A DNA stretch of 64,000 nt from Sequoia sempervirens (lineage: Eukaryota > Streptophyta > Pinopsida > Cupressales > Cupressaceae). Location of the stretch: assembly GCA_007258455.2 (NCBI GenBank), contig VDFB02114820.1:1-64000 (forward strand). The letters run 5' to 3'. Below, piece by piece: positions 47,046-59,636 of this stretch; positions within the stretch are counted from its first letter, which is position 1; every line of letters begins with the position of its first letter. The notes below the pieces were generated by a model. It was not told the origin of the DNA and searched no databases. It worked only from the letters and a program-made list of their open reading frames with translations. The translations under genes were made by a program, and so were the position numbers.

Positions 47046-49224
47046 CACCTCTGTGAGCATCACCTAGATGCAATGAGTGCTAAGTGGACCATTCGATATC
47101 ATGAGGAGATGGGTTCTTGTTGAACCACTACTCATGAAACATGGGTCAATGAGTTTGACTCGAAACTACACGGTTGAATCCTGATAGCAATATCATAATT
47201 TGACACGCTGTGGAAAAATACCTCCTACTTATCAAGATAAACTATGTTAAACCTGTACTTTGATTCTTGAGTGTATATTCTCATATGGAGCAAGTATTAA
47301 ATCCAATTTCTGGTATTTGTTATGCAAGATATTAGACTAATGATTATGTCCACCTTAGACTTTTAGGATTGTCGAGGAAGCTCATTTAAGACTTCATTGC
47401 CCCCTTTTTTTAACATTACAATCTCAAGCTAGAATAATTACATCCTCTGCTAAACCCAGGAAAGAACAAATACATCCAAGTGGCAAAATATTGAATGATA
47501 CAATGCTCGCACTAAACCTATATAGATTCATAACTTCAATCTCATTAGTTTTTCTATTTCTCACCTAAATCATGAGAATTCCAACAAAGTCATGGGAGCT
47601 CTGGATTTCACTCACCAACTGTAGTTAAGCAAAAAGCTCGCGGCAGAGTTTCCACCTGGTGCAAGTCGCTGTCAATGGGAGCGGGCATAAAAACGGATTC
47701 ACAACTACCAATCAGATTTAAATGCTTTAAAGCTCAGTGAACTATTTGTGTATATATTTTATTATTTATTGTTTTCTTATGTGATCTAATGATTTTGATG
47801 TGACTCTTTCATTATTCTTATCATCTTCAGCCTCATCTCTGCATATTCCTTTGCTTGGAAATGCTCTTTTTCCTGCATATTTTCTCTCTATTCTTTCCCT
47901 TGTGCTATTCCTTGTGTTTCCCCGTTTCACGCAAGTCGGGAGGGTGATGGCAACGATTGAGGAATTCATCTCTTTACTTGCCAACTGCATTTGTCTGAAA
48001 TTTTTGTTGTCATTTCACCTTGATTGCCTCCTCATGCAACTAACGAAATTCCAATATCATCTATGCTTTTATGGATGTCCACACATTTGCAATCTCCCTA
48101 GCACCATTTCTCCTTTCCTCTCTTCGCGTCCCTCTATCATCTCTTCATTCCCCTTACTCTCTATATTTTTGTCCAAATTTGCACGCATATTCTTCCTTGA
48201 GCTCACTCTTTGCCATCCTGTTTTTCACCCCTTCTCACACTTTTTTTTTCCTCTTGAAACAGAGATTGAGTGCAGATAATGAAATCATGATGGTTTAATG
48301 TCTACCCTATGCACTAGATTTCCACGCTACCCATGTCATTTCTCTACCAACAAATGGGTCGCCATGCCATATTAATGGCAGGGACACCCCTTTTCCTCCA
48401 CATGTGCCATACTTTCTTCTGCACCCCTCAATCTCAGTCTATCCCTTCACGTGAATGACTAAGGAAATGGTAGGGCTACCATGCCTCATTAAATGTGTGG
48501 TCTCCCCTTGATTTCTTCATTTCATTATTTTGTTTGTTTTTAATTATTTTTCCATCAGCTCTATCTAGCTTGGATGTCATTGGCGGGGATGTGACAAAGG
48601 CCATCATTAACCCTTCTTTCACCTCTTCATCATCAAAAGGGGTTACTCTCCTAGTGTTCGATGCATACCATTAAGGATTTAGAGCATAGGCTGCCATATG
48701 GAGTGAAGTGTTCATAGTGTTCCATCACCACGTTATAGTGGACTAATATGTTCCTCATATAGTCCCAAAGTAGAATCCCTGATATGAATTGTTTACTTCA
48801 TTTGCCCAAGCATGTTGTCAAATATCTCAAAAATATTTCTAAGACTAGGAGAGTTTGTATCAACATATCTAATGACTTGAGATGAAGGAGAAAACATATT
48901 TGCAAACAAAATTTCCAAAATAGAATAAGATTATAACTCAAATGACAAAGAGTGAATGCTAATACAAAAAATGAAAACAATTTAGAAGTTACAAACATTA
49001 ATAATTTAACAATAAAATCATAATTCTCTTACCTTGCTTCACACTTTTTCCCTCGACAATGTTTGCATCAAGCCATCTACCCCACTTTGAATTAACCATC
49101 ATCAATTGTAGAGGATCTTGCACCTCAAGGATCTAGTCTCTACAAGTTTGAGGAATTTTTCATTGAAAAAGTCTTGAAGAGAGAAAGTGAGAAGTAGTGG
49201 TTGTAAATGAACATCTATATATCT
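47046..49224. other. Intron f-g segment, no gene assigned
   Basis: Contains a 159-codon plus-strand frame (47800-48279) that is leucine-, serine- and phenylalanine-rich, with no recognisable motif and an equally open opposite strand at its start. I regard it as chance in C/T-rich sequence. The part right of 48800 may hold the decayed 3' end of the hAT pseudogene. Confidence 0.4.
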
Positions 49225-50125
49225 CTACCTTCTACCATCACTATCGTCATACAATCTATTTTCCCTATGTCTTTCAATAAATGAACACAACACAAAGTCC
49301 AGAAAAATTTGCTTGTAGGCACCCTTCACCATCATGCCAACTAATTTGCATACACATGCAAAATTGGTGACCACTTGTACAACATTGGAGGCCACAACCT
49401 CCTCTATGGCTTCCTTCAAATTCTAAAATTGAAAGCTTGCAGCCTTGCACTTCCCTAAAAAATCAATAGATTTAAGAAAATAAGAGTTAAATGCACATGT
49501 GACTATGATGTAAATTGGCGGCCTATGTCTAATATTGATCCATCTAGCTGTGACAATAGAGCAGCTCGTTCTCAGCCAAGTCTGCCCCATGCCCTCCATC
49601 ATCAAGTTCACCTAGAATACTCTTTATTAGAGAAGCTAGTGCATAGTTTATGTTCTCTAGGAGGGTAAAAGAGGGATAAACAAAAATTGTATTTTTGAAC
49701 ATTTGTTTGAAATGGGAAAAACTTGCCACATGAAATGGGATGGCATGGGCAAAAAAAAAATTGGTGGAAGATTCTGCCACTTCTTATGATTGTATATTGA
49801 ACATCATTGCAACTATCCTTGGCCTCTCACTACCACTAATATTCCTCTTTCCTCTTGTAGTAACATCACCACTAACAACCACAAATGGCATAGCAGATTC
49901 TATTGGCAATGGCATACCCTAAGAACCTTGCTTTGCTTTACATTAACAATCTATTTGCATTTTCCTTCTCAATCGTGATTGTCTTTGGACAAACCTTAAC
50001 CCCTTGTCCTCTAACACCAAAAGGTTCCTATATACTCTATGTAGCTCCCTCTAAAATCTTTGCTGCACAAATTACACAACCAAACTCTACTCACCCCCAT
50101 ATTTTTCTTTTTATTTTTGTCTAAA
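49225..50125 (-). pseudogene. hAT-family transposase pseudogene (BED finger, DUF659-like)
   Basis: Read on the minus strand. A BED-type zinc finger remnant (CNLCSKDFRGSYIEYIG, then after a frameshift VRGQGVKVCPKT) lies at about 49975-50100. The linker 49544-49780 reads AESSTNFFFAHAIPFHVASF. The DUF659-like region reads TSCSIVTARWINIRH, FLKSIDFLGKCK and, after a stop, LKEAIEEVVASNVVQVVTNF ACVCKLVG. That matches 'LxxVVxEVGxENVVQVVTDNAxNCKxAG' of plant hAT transposases, with the expected aspartate of VVTDN changed (VVTNF). Frameshifts and stops show it is inactive. The dimerisation domain was not found downstream (left). Confidence 0.8.
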
Positions 50126-50445
50126 GCTATTACAAATTGCAAAAGACGTCTAGAGTGTTTGAATGCACCCTTTGTGTAAGAGCTCAAGAGGACAAAAGGA
50201 CATTCAAATGAGTTACGTGTCTATCCTACTTCACCCACACCAATTCTGCACCTTAGTGAACTCCTAGCTGAAACTCTTCTTTCTTTTATGCCAATATTTT
50301 CATGTTCACTGTTCTCATTGTTGCTGCCCATGTTTTGTGAAAAAATAGAGCGCAAGTACAAACTGATTTTTTTTAACCTTTTAAACTTAGAAAAAATATC
50401 AGAATTTTTTTTAAAAATAGTCACACTAACCTCCCCTACTACTAC

Positions 50446-50843
50446 TAGGGGAGAGGACCTAGTAGTTGTGCACCCTAACTTTGCGCTTCTCAAAATCCTA
50501 CATGGAAATTTCAAATCACTCCCAATTTTTTAGAGTAGCTTACTTGGCAAGTCCCTTGCTTATAACTTTTGTTTCAGGGCCACATCATCAAATATGATTC
50601 CACATCAGCATGCTTTTTGTCAAGGTGTTCAAAAAGGCCCAAAAAAAAAGTGAGACCAATACTTGTGCATTCACAGCATGGGTAGTTGAGCGCTGATGTG
50701 GCATCACATGATTGGTTGCTTTTTAGATCAAAGGAATACATTTTGTTTAATTATAGATAGTCAAGTCACAGCTATTGAGCATTATATAAACAACTACTAT
50801 CACAACTATTGAAACATGCTCAACTACTGGGTCCTCTCCCCTA
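50446..50843. mobile_element. Inverted-repeat element, probable MITE (~400 bp)
   Basis: The end taggggagaggacctagtag at 50446 is complementary to ctactgggtcctctccccta ending at 50843 (one mismatch over at least 22 bases). A second internal pair is ccacatcagc and gctgatgtgg (50600-50700). There is no coding capacity and no convincing target duplication. It begins about 320 bp upstream of the hAT pseudogene's recognisable start, so it may also be the decayed terminal region of a larger DNA transposon. Confidence 0.55.
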
Positions 50844-50859
50844 CCCTTCTTCTCCTAAC

Positions 50860-53026
50860 CGCTCATTGATGCTACACCCTGCTGCTTTGGTTTTGGTCAC
50901 TTAGCTGCCCTACTCTTCAAAGAATCAACATTTTTTTTGTTTTTCTTTCAACTCTACCACTAGAATTTTTTTTGGTTACAAATTGTAGATTGTAATGAAG
51001 AACGAGGAATGGAGTGTGGAGTGCGGGCCCATAGGAGAAGATATATTTTATTGAGCAGGGGCAAATTTCTTAATTTTTTCTCTCTCTTTCTAAGGGGGGC
51101 CGACCGGTTGTCCCTAGCATTTCCTACCTATTTTGGAAATGTCTCGTATGAGTAGTGAGGGTTAGGGGATGCCAAATGGGCACTTACGAGGTGTCATTGA
51201 TATGGGGACACTTGAAAAGGGCAAGGGACACATCTTCGAGTTTTCTTGGTTTATACAACATTGACATAGTGTAATGAACATGTAAATGGAATTCAATCAC
51301 TCAGATTTAAATTGAGAAAAAATCAACAAAAACTTAAGAATTAAAAAGTAATGTATTATTGAAGAAAATAGAAAAATAATTTATCTTTTTATTCATTTCA
51401 AAAATAGAACTAAATAAATACACAATCTATAAAAATGTAAAAACTTGTATAGACTATAGTATATAAAACAAAACAATTTTACTTCAAGTTTCACCTGAGT
51501 GTTAATGTAGAAACAAATGGCTGATCTTAAAAGAGTAGGCCAGTGTGTCATGGAGCGTAGCCTACTTTTTAAGGGAAGCTATTAGTTTTTTAACCAAATC
51601 CTTCATTAGAATATAAATGAAAAGAAAAACATTATCATGGTTTAAAAGTTAACTTTTTAAAAATTATTCTAAGTAAAAACTAGCATATCAAATCTATTCA
51701 AAAAGTAAAATCTTAAAAACAAAAGAAAGTTTTAAACACTGCCCTAACCATTAATGAAAAAATTTTGTTTGTGCTCTATAGTTTTCTACATTTAAGTGTA
51801 AAAATGAGCAAAAAGACAAGAATATTTTAAAAATATCAAAAGCATTTGCTAATGTGTTTGCGAAATCTAGGAATGTCATAGTAAATGTGGCGGGTGGTGA
51901 TTACTTGGAATCAATCATATTTTTTGTGTAATACTGCTATGCTTTGAGAAGTAATAGAGAAACCGATATTAAAAAACCAAAATAGTTCAATCAAATCTTT
52001 GCTGAAAGCTCTGACAAACTATTGATTCCATTTGGATCACCATAATTAAGGACAAATATAATCTCCCAAATAATAAGGATTTATCCAATGCTCGATTGAA
52101 ATATAAAAGCTCCAATACTTGAGCATATCAAGTCGAGATCCAATACTTTTCAAAGCTATCTAACTTGGCACACAAGGGGACCCAATAAAATTTTGGGAGC
52201 ACAACTAAAATGGTTATATTCCTACCTCTAGGCCTGAATTTTCAAATCTGTAGCAGTTCCTCAAATCCAAAGGGTACCTCACTTTTGTTGACTATGGTTA
52301 ACAAGATAATAATGGAATTATTGGCTAGAATTTTTTTGGGTTGATATGGGTTAAGATATTATCTTTCCGTTTTACTTTTTTGGAAGGAGCTCTAAGATTG
52401 ATTATAGAGAAAGTCACTCAAGATCAAGAAAGCTAAAAGCAAGCACAAAAAAGTCAAAAGCTCAAAATGATAGAATAATGCTATTCTATTCGAAGATGTA
52501 ATATGCAAAAGAGATACAAGAGAGATTTGAGAGATGCTACACAAAAATCTTAAAGTGGGTATATATATGATAATGCCCCTAAGAGATATGGATGTACAAC
52601 CAATGTAGGATAATAGAAGATGTAGTCACATATGTGCACAATATCTCCACCAGACTAAAAAGCACAAATCACATGATGTAAGTACAACCTACCTAAACAA
52701 ATGTATCCTATCCTAAATGCATAATGTATAATTAACAAAATACAGGAAAATAAAATAATGCATCAATAAGACCTCATTAATAGACTGATTTTCCTCTCCA
52801 AAGAGGTTTATTAAATTCTATGGCCTAATATTAGGTGTTTATTTGACAGGATTGTTCAATTAATTAGTTACTGAAATGATTAGATTCTTACATTTAATGT
52901 GACAATATTAGATATAATATATCATCTGGGTTTTGTCATCACAGTTTTTAGTTGTCAATATTTATTACATTGAGTTGCATGGGGCATGTTTAGCACTGAC
53001 ATTTTTTACGTATTTGCTTTGCAAAG
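50860..53026 (+). other. End of intron f-g, no gene seen
   Basis: AT-rich sequence without a recognisable element. The polypyrimidine tract before the exon g acceptor (tattttttacgtatttgcttt) is normal. Confidence 0.5.
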
Positions 53027-53143
53027 GTTCCGCCAATATGGACTTTGGGAAAGATATAGAGATCTATATCCTGATAGTGATCTGGTATATACTGTGGGAG
53101 TTAGCAACTACTCAAAGGATTGGTTTTTTTCCCATGTCACAAG
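53027..53143 (+). CDS. Rhamnogalacturonan lyase exon g
   Basis: The acceptor is gcaaag at 53026; the first g completes a lysine codon split over a 20.2-kb intron, and the donor is gtatta at 53144 (phase 2). It encodes FRQYGLWERYRDLYPDSDLV, then YTVGVSNYSKDWFFSHVTR, matching the family block (FRQYGLWxRYxxLYPxxDLxYTVG). The next family block, ending in a TWQI-like motif, was not found before 64000. The gene therefore either continues beyond the window or is broken. Confidence 0.94.
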
Positions 53144-53305
53144 GTATTATCAATTATCCTTCTCTTCAATGTAATGATAAAATAAGTAAATTCCTGTTGA
53201 GGGTTATTAGAATTAGACTTTTCAGCATGTTTTGAATTATTTTCTTCACATTGCTTAAAATCTGTAATAGAATAAATTAATTTAAATAATAAATATAATG
53301 GTAAC

Positions 53306-53752
53306 CAAAGATGGAAAACTCAGACTTGGCGTCTCAAAATAAGGCTCGGACTAGGACTTGGACTCGGGACTCAACTTGGACTCAGCAAAAAAAAAAACCA
53401 TAGTTTTACAAAAAAAGAAAGAAATTAATGCATTTAGAGAACATAAGAGCCTAATTTGATTATAAATTTGTCATACTTCAAAGATTACACAAAAAATGGA
53501 GGAGTAAAATGAAAAAAAAAACAAAAAAAGAGGTTTTAAAACCTCGTTCTTTACCCACACTCGTTGGTGCAAGTCCAGGCACGGGGCTTGGGAGTCCGAG
53601 ACCAAGACTTGCGCGAGACCCTTGGACAGACTTGGGAGTTCGAGCCTGGGACTCTCCCAGACTTGTGAGTACATGCTGTGTCGACTCGACACGGCCTAGG
53701 ACTCGCAAGTCCACCAAATCCGCAGCGAGTCCAGCCGAGTTTTCCATCTGTG
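53306..53752. mobile_element. hAT-type MITE with 8-bp target duplication
   Basis: The 447-bp unit has terminal inverted repeats caaagatggaaaactc and, on the other strand, cacagatggaaaactc (15 of 16 match). It is flanked by atggtaac at 53298-53305 and 53753-53760. A CA...G-type terminus with an 8-bp duplication is the hAT pattern. The interior is GC-rich, with repeated ggactcg and gagtcc words in both orientations that fold on themselves. The inner frames of about 100 codons are products of this repeat. It lies 162 bp after exon g. Confidence 0.88.
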
Positions 53753-53760
53753 ATGGTAAC

Positions 53761-55865
53761 AATGGGACACCCACCTTGTTGTTGATTACCATAAAAATAA
53801 GATTTATAACTAAAAAGCGTTTGTAGTTTATTTAAATATAGCCTCTGGAAAACTTGTAAGTGTTTTGAGTTTGGAATGCAATTCTTTGTTAAAGAAAGAG
53901 AAATTTTAAGTCAAACATAATCTATGAGAATGTATCGACAAATGTTGGATCTAAAGAGTACCTTGAGATAGTTCCCTTGCACTGTCAATTTCATAAATAT
54001 GTGCACTATGTTTTCAACACAACTCATGGTTGTAACAAGGGTCCCACATTACCACTGGCCCACAACCCAGCCAGATAGGATTGTGCATTTTCAAAGACAA
54101 TATGCATAATGCTTCACCATTATACATGAGCTTATAACTCTTTCTGACAGACCCAAGACTTAACAAGCTTAAGTAATAGCTCACATATAAGCACCTTCAG
54201 GTTTGCACAGATAATGGAGATTGTCATAAGAATAATAAAAATAGAGATATAGAATAGGAAGAACAAGCTTCTTATTAAGACAACACCTCTGTTACCTTGA
54301 TGCTCCTCTTCCTCTTCCTTTTTATCTCTTACAGAATGGCTATGAAAATCCTGTTTATATAGTAACTCAGGATGTGAGCTGCAATAAATCCATGTGGTTA
54401 CAAAGTGATTGTGGATGTGCCACATCATGCAGGCACTTACGAAATCCATTAAAGACATGTTGACTTATCTTTCTAGATGGTAGATTCACATGTTTATTCA
54501 ATGTCCATGTCCTAAATACTTAAATATAACTTGGAAAACTAGCCTGCATAAACTCAACATAGAAGGTGAAATTACACCAATGTTAAAAATTTAGAGTGCA
54601 CAATGCAGAGAAAGGAATTATATCTGATGAACAAGATAAAAAAAGACTGTTACTAGAAGGCTATAGGTTATATGTCTAAAGGTGTAGAACTGATGAAAGC
54701 TAAAAGAACCAAAACCTTGCCAGGACCCTGAGATAATGCAGGAAATTTCAAAAAAAGTGGGAAAACATATTTAGAATTAGTAAGAGAAGGAATCACTTGC
54801 CTATACTCCTAATTCCATAGAGAAAAAAACTATTATTTCCAAAACCAGTCATAAATGAGCATGTAGCAAACCATACTATCATACTATTCTTTACCTAAAT
54901 AAAAAGCACGCAGGCATAATAATACAAGTTCCTGTAGTGTCTATTAGGATCAATTATGGAAGCAACTTACTAGATAGCTACTTATATCCCAAAATAGTGC
55001 CAGCAGACTTACAAGACAGATTAATTACTATTTGTATGCCGAGAAGAAAACAGACAAAACTAACCATGGGGGCCATCATGTGGAATAGCTTCAAGGCGTA
55101 GCAACAAGCAGGCTTACTGTTGAAATTGTTGCCCCAGAATTTAAAGAATTTTGGAGTCCCCAATGTGAGAGAGAGGGTTGAGCCCTTACAATTCACATAG
55201 GGCCAGTTCCCTGAGATACTAAGATCTACAGAGTAATATAGGCAGCTATGAATCTACTCATAGACAGTGCTCAAAATCGAATGACAACTTGAACAATGAA
55301 ATAAAAAATTAACTAGTAAAATATTGAAAGCAAATTCTTTCAATAGTAATCAGCCTACACTTGAATTATTTTTAACCTACAAGCAAATATACATGTTGGC
55401 ATTGAGCACATTTATGATGAAATAAGAAACAAACCTCAGAGATAGATAGATACAATCCAGTATTCTCCTCCAAAGTGTAGTGAAGTAGATCCATAAAATA
55501 TATCAAGGTGAATAAACAGATGCAAAAAACAATGAAATTTGTCCATAACAGCTGCAAAAGGATGATGAATATAAAACAATATCTACACCAAATTCGCCAA
55601 CATGTCTAGATATTTTTATGAGGAATGAGTTTTAAATTCTATCTAGTGTATGTTAAAACAACTCATATAGGTCATACTATGTACAAATAGAAACTATATG
55701 ATCAAAGTTCTTGTATATCACTGCACAAGAGGTAAAAAATTTAGAAACAACGATGTAGAGACCAAGATGTATGAATAAAATTAAATTCAATATTGCAGGA
55801 TAATATTTCCAAGTTGATTTCATGGACCCAACTAAAACAAATGATGAGGGAATAATTAAGCAAAA
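53761..55865 (+). other. Intron after exon g, no gene seen
   Basis: No lyase exon and no other gene were recognised. The 108-codon minus frame at 54132-54458 has a hydrophobic stretch but no motif. Confidence 0.45.
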
Positions 55866-55869
55866 AATA

Positions 55870-56640
55870 ACAGTGTTTTACAGAGACGCGTCCCCCCAAA
55901 AAACCCCATGTTTCCTAGACGTCCTTGTCTCAGAGACTTGGAGACTTGGGGGGACATCCCCCCACCAGCCCACCACCAGCGCCACCATCCCACCACTAGC
56001 ACCATCGTCTCCAAGATGCCACTAGGACTTCGAGGACATTGAGGTGTCCTCAAGGAGTCTAAGGGACTCCTAGTTGTCTCTGGATTGTCTTGAAGATGCC
56101 CAAGCATCTCCTATGACCAAATGACCAAAAAACAAGTCTTTTTAAAGAAATCAAAAGTTTTTGTGCCCAAGGCCAAACACTAATGGCCTATGGGCCCCAC
56201 CCAAACCCCACAAACTCTATAAAGCTGCCTCCTATCCTCATTTCAATTCACAAAAAACAAATCAACAAGAAGCTAATAGTGTGAGTGTGAGTGTGAGTGT
56301 GAGTGTGAGAGTGAAAGCTACAAGTGTAATGTGAAAGAGTGAGAATGAGAGTAAGAGGGTTGAGGAGGAGCAAGATGAAGAGCAAGAAGAGAAGTGATGC
56401 CAAGTTAAGGTTCACTTGAAAATTCAAATGCTTAAAACTACTTTGCCAAAGTTTCATTTGTAATTCTTAAACTTATAAATCTTTTTATAACTATACTTTC
56501 AAGTATTATACGTATTACAATGCTGCTGCCCTGCCCCCACCCCGCCACCGTCCCCCCAACATCCCCAAACTTAGGCCCTTGGTCTCCCCGTCCCCAAAAC
56601 CCGTACCCACGTCCCCGCATCCCCCATCAGGAAACTCCAT
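55870..56640. repeat. C-rich repeat region with gtgagt microsatellite
   Basis: Both ends are rich in ccccacc, cgtcccc and gagacttgg-type words (55885-56030 and 56520-56630), unlike the AT-rich surroundings. The middle holds a gtgagt repeat (56279-56310). The style resembles the two hAT MITEs nearby, but I could not match the ends as inverted repeats or find a duplication. Confidence 0.4.
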
Positions 56641-59636
56641 GGAACTATGAAAAATACCAAAAAACTAGGAAGGGAGACACAGGAAATTAAGGAAAACAAC
56701 AAAACTTAAGCATCTTACACAGGAGGAAAAAGCATTTTATCCTTATTTTATATTACCTTCAAAAGGAGATGAATTCATCATAACTGCATTCTGTCTGTTC
56801 TGATTAAACACTGTAATTATTTGATTGGCAGGTGGAGTTTGGACAACTTTTTTCTTTTGTTTTACCGCTAAAGTTTGCTGGAGCAGGTATATCTGTTTAG
56901 AATCTTAGATAAACCATATTGATGCAGAATGTTATCAATTATTCAAAGAATTTAAGCTTATCTCAAGGTATATTGAATCAGATCTGGAAACGGGTTATGA
57001 GTAATGGCTTTGAATAATTGATAATATGCCGAACACTTTTGTCTATTTGTAGTTATAGAGCTTGGCTTCTAGAGAAGGAATAACCATTTAATTGGATCGC
57101 AAGTCCATACAGCTACTAGTGTATAACAAAAAATGTTCTAACATAATTTCCCTGCATGTAGCACTGGCACACCAAATATTGTCTTATGTTGAACTTTGTG
57201 AATCAAATTTGACAAAATTAAGTTTCATTTAATTTACTCCACAGGCCCATAAATCTCAGGGGATGTTGAATCAGATCTGGCTGGATTTGATGTTTAACAA
57301 GTTTCTAGAAGTATTATTAGAGTTTCTCTTTCCAGTTTAGAAAACCTCATAGCAACTGGAAAAACTAAAACCTTTTGCCTGAGACCATTCTGGACAAGAT
57401 AGGTTCCTGAATTGTCTCTGTATATTGTTTCTGTATCATCTACAAACTAAACTCCAAATTGCCAGCTCATGAAATCAAAATGGTAGGATGTATCATTCAA
57501 ATGTGATATTTTAATTTGTCATCGACATTGATACATAATGCATCATTAATTCTAATTGTCATTTTTTCCATCATTCTCGACTTCTACACCCTTTAGCTCT
57601 TCAGAAATGTCCATCTATGAAGTTTCAACCCTAACCAGCCATGAGTACTATATAACCTATAATGAATTGTAAAACTGTAAGTAGCCCTGATTTCTAGATG
57701 CCTCAAAAATCTTCATTATTCCATGGAACAATCCTGCATCATACTAATAAACTTTAGCTTAAGGTTGTTAACTACTTTAGGACCAAAAAAGCCACTTCAA
57801 GATGTGTAGCTGGTTTAACTTTATGTAGAATACTTTTTGAGATGTCTCTGTGTCTAGAGCTGTTTCTAGTGATAATTTGTTAAGTATCATAACAATAAAT
57901 ATGCTTTGGAAGATAGCCTTGACTACCCATTAGAATTACATCTGTTGCAAAATCGAGGAGATGACTCGCAACAATAAGGGAGTAGCTTTTGTCACGCAGC
58001 CATGATAGCAGTCCTTTTAAAAGGATATTTTTTTCCTTTAAAAGATAGTTCAATTCTATCCAAAGTTATTTACATTTATGGGATAATCCCTAAAATGTGT
58101 TCATCACTTAAGTAGTAAATTTTCAAAATGGTTTGATTAGGTATTTTCATGTTTTAAGTTACAAGTTTGAGAGAGTCAATTTAGAGAAAACGTGTATAAC
58201 ATGAAATTAATTTGTTAGAATAGTTTTCAGATATCCAAAAAATTTCCAATTTATCTTATAATTTTTTTAATGAAATGTATATATCCTATTTGCTTCCAAA
58301 TTCCAACTTGTATCTCTAATCTAAAGCAAGCTAGTAATTGAGGAATAATACATTAGTTGAGAAACTTAATGTATGCATATGAGCACAGTTGAAAACAAAA
58401 CTTGAAAAGAAAACAACATACAATTAACGATTACTGAATCGCTTAACAAAATAATCTTTATTTCAACTCAAAGTAAATAAAAATGGATAGACTCTTTATG
58501 ATAGATGCTTTCCTTCTACTTTGCTCTTTGAATCCAACTGTTACATAGATTTCAAAAATCACTTATTAAAAATAGTAAATTAGAATTCTTGACATTTTTC
58601 TTGAAAGTTGAAATAATTTCTCAAGAAAGACAAATTTAATACAAAACTTAAAAAATGGTTAGAAATTTAAAATTATATTTTCTGCTACTCCCATTTATTA
58701 AGGTCATAACTCAATGTCTAAAACTAACACTAAATAACTTAAGATGTTCTGTAGATTAACATCCTACTTTAATAGTACACATCTTAGTCAAGAGGATAGC
58801 CTTTAATCCTTACATACTATAACAATCACATCACCTCATCACAATAACAAACACAACCATGGCACAATTATCCAATGGTTTCTAAAACAATTTGAACCCG
58901 GGTCTTTATTGTGGGAACGCTTAACATTTACCACATTATCACATTTGCGGGACTACAGTTCCAACTTTAAATATTACTAGGCAATTCCAGCTTCATTTCA
59001 AATATGGAATTTATGTATAAGAGCAGAATATTTATCATTAAAACCATGTAGAAACCATCTTGGCTATTGAGTAGAATTCTGCTAGCTTGCCAAAAATAAA
59101 AGAGGCAATGATATACTCATTCTATATTAATATTGTCATTAACCAATAATTGCCTATGGCAGGCATGTGTATTTTTGTGAACTGCAATGGTTGTGCAATT
59201 TTCCTTAACTAAGATAACATAATATGAATAAAAACTTAAGTAGACTGCCTCCAACTCTTCCTGCAACTCCACTTGTGCTAAGCATTCATTTGCCTTATTG
59301 AGCTCATGTGGCCATCATGAGGCCGTCCATCTAGATTCATCTGTATGATGAAAAAGGATGTGAGAACAATTCGAAAAGATCTAGTGGACCAATTCTGTTA
59401 GATTATTATATCAATATGCATAAAGTCACCTAATGGATGATGGCAATCATATATCTCTAGTTTTAATAAGCAAACCATGCCTCTTATAGTCTAGAGACAA
59501 GATGTGAAATATTGTCAAAAATATTCCAAAATTTTTAGTTTTGGATGAGAATTTTAACAAGAAAAAAAGCCCCAAAGTTCTTGCCCCCAAAAAAAATGCA
59601 TTAGGTGGTATACTGTGGTAGTATAAATGTAATACT
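56641..59636 (+). other. Intron after exon g, no gene seen
   Basis: At 56833-56887 an AG...GT-bounded 55-bp stretch is open in one frame, but it does not encode the expected lyase block. Otherwise AT-rich with no domain-bearing ORF. Confidence 0.4.

Larger units (their letters stand above)
5431..53143 (+). other. Rhamnogalacturonan lyase gene (PL4), partial, seven internal exons
   Basis: Seven exons join in frame to 311 codons without a stop. Family knowledge: these enzymes cleave the rhamnose-galacturonate backbone of pectic rhamnogalacturonan I by beta-elimination, in the cell wall. Visible signatures, in order, are VDDKYQYS and FRNGGPTKQELT (end of the N-terminal beta-sandwich), SWQKVFGPFKVHLN, SISGRLLVQDK, AYIGLAAPGEKGSWQKESKG with YQFWINTNQEGHF (fibronectin-III-like middle domain), then INLGDLIYEPPRSGPTLWEI, PKYINNLY and FRQYGLWERY (C-terminal sugar-binding-like domain). 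Intron lengths are 20,385, 138, 3,824, 188, 2,050 and 20,193 bp, and the last one visible exceeds 10.8 kb. All have GT and AG ends, and phases match across every junction. The catalytic lysine and histidine known in the family lie in upstream exons not in this window, so activity cannot be judged. No stop or frameshift is seen in any exon, so it is probably a working gene. Confidence 0.92.

Noticed and set aside
47800..48279. 159-codon open frame, leucine/serine/phenylalanine-rich
   Set aside because: No signal or domain pattern I recognise; C/T-rich sequence makes long hydrophobic frames by chance, and the start region is also open on the other strand.
53509..53826. Overlapping ~105-codon frames on both strands
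   Set aside because: They are products of the repeated ggactcg / gagtcc words inside the hAT MITE.
56279..56310. CRISPR-like or regulatory repeat
   Set aside because: It is a simple gtgagt microsatellite with no spacers, in a plant nuclear context.
56833..56887. AG...GT-bounded 55-bp stretch that could be the next lyase exon
   Set aside because: The phase needed after exon g gives a stop (taa) inside it, and no frame encodes the expected TWQI-like block.
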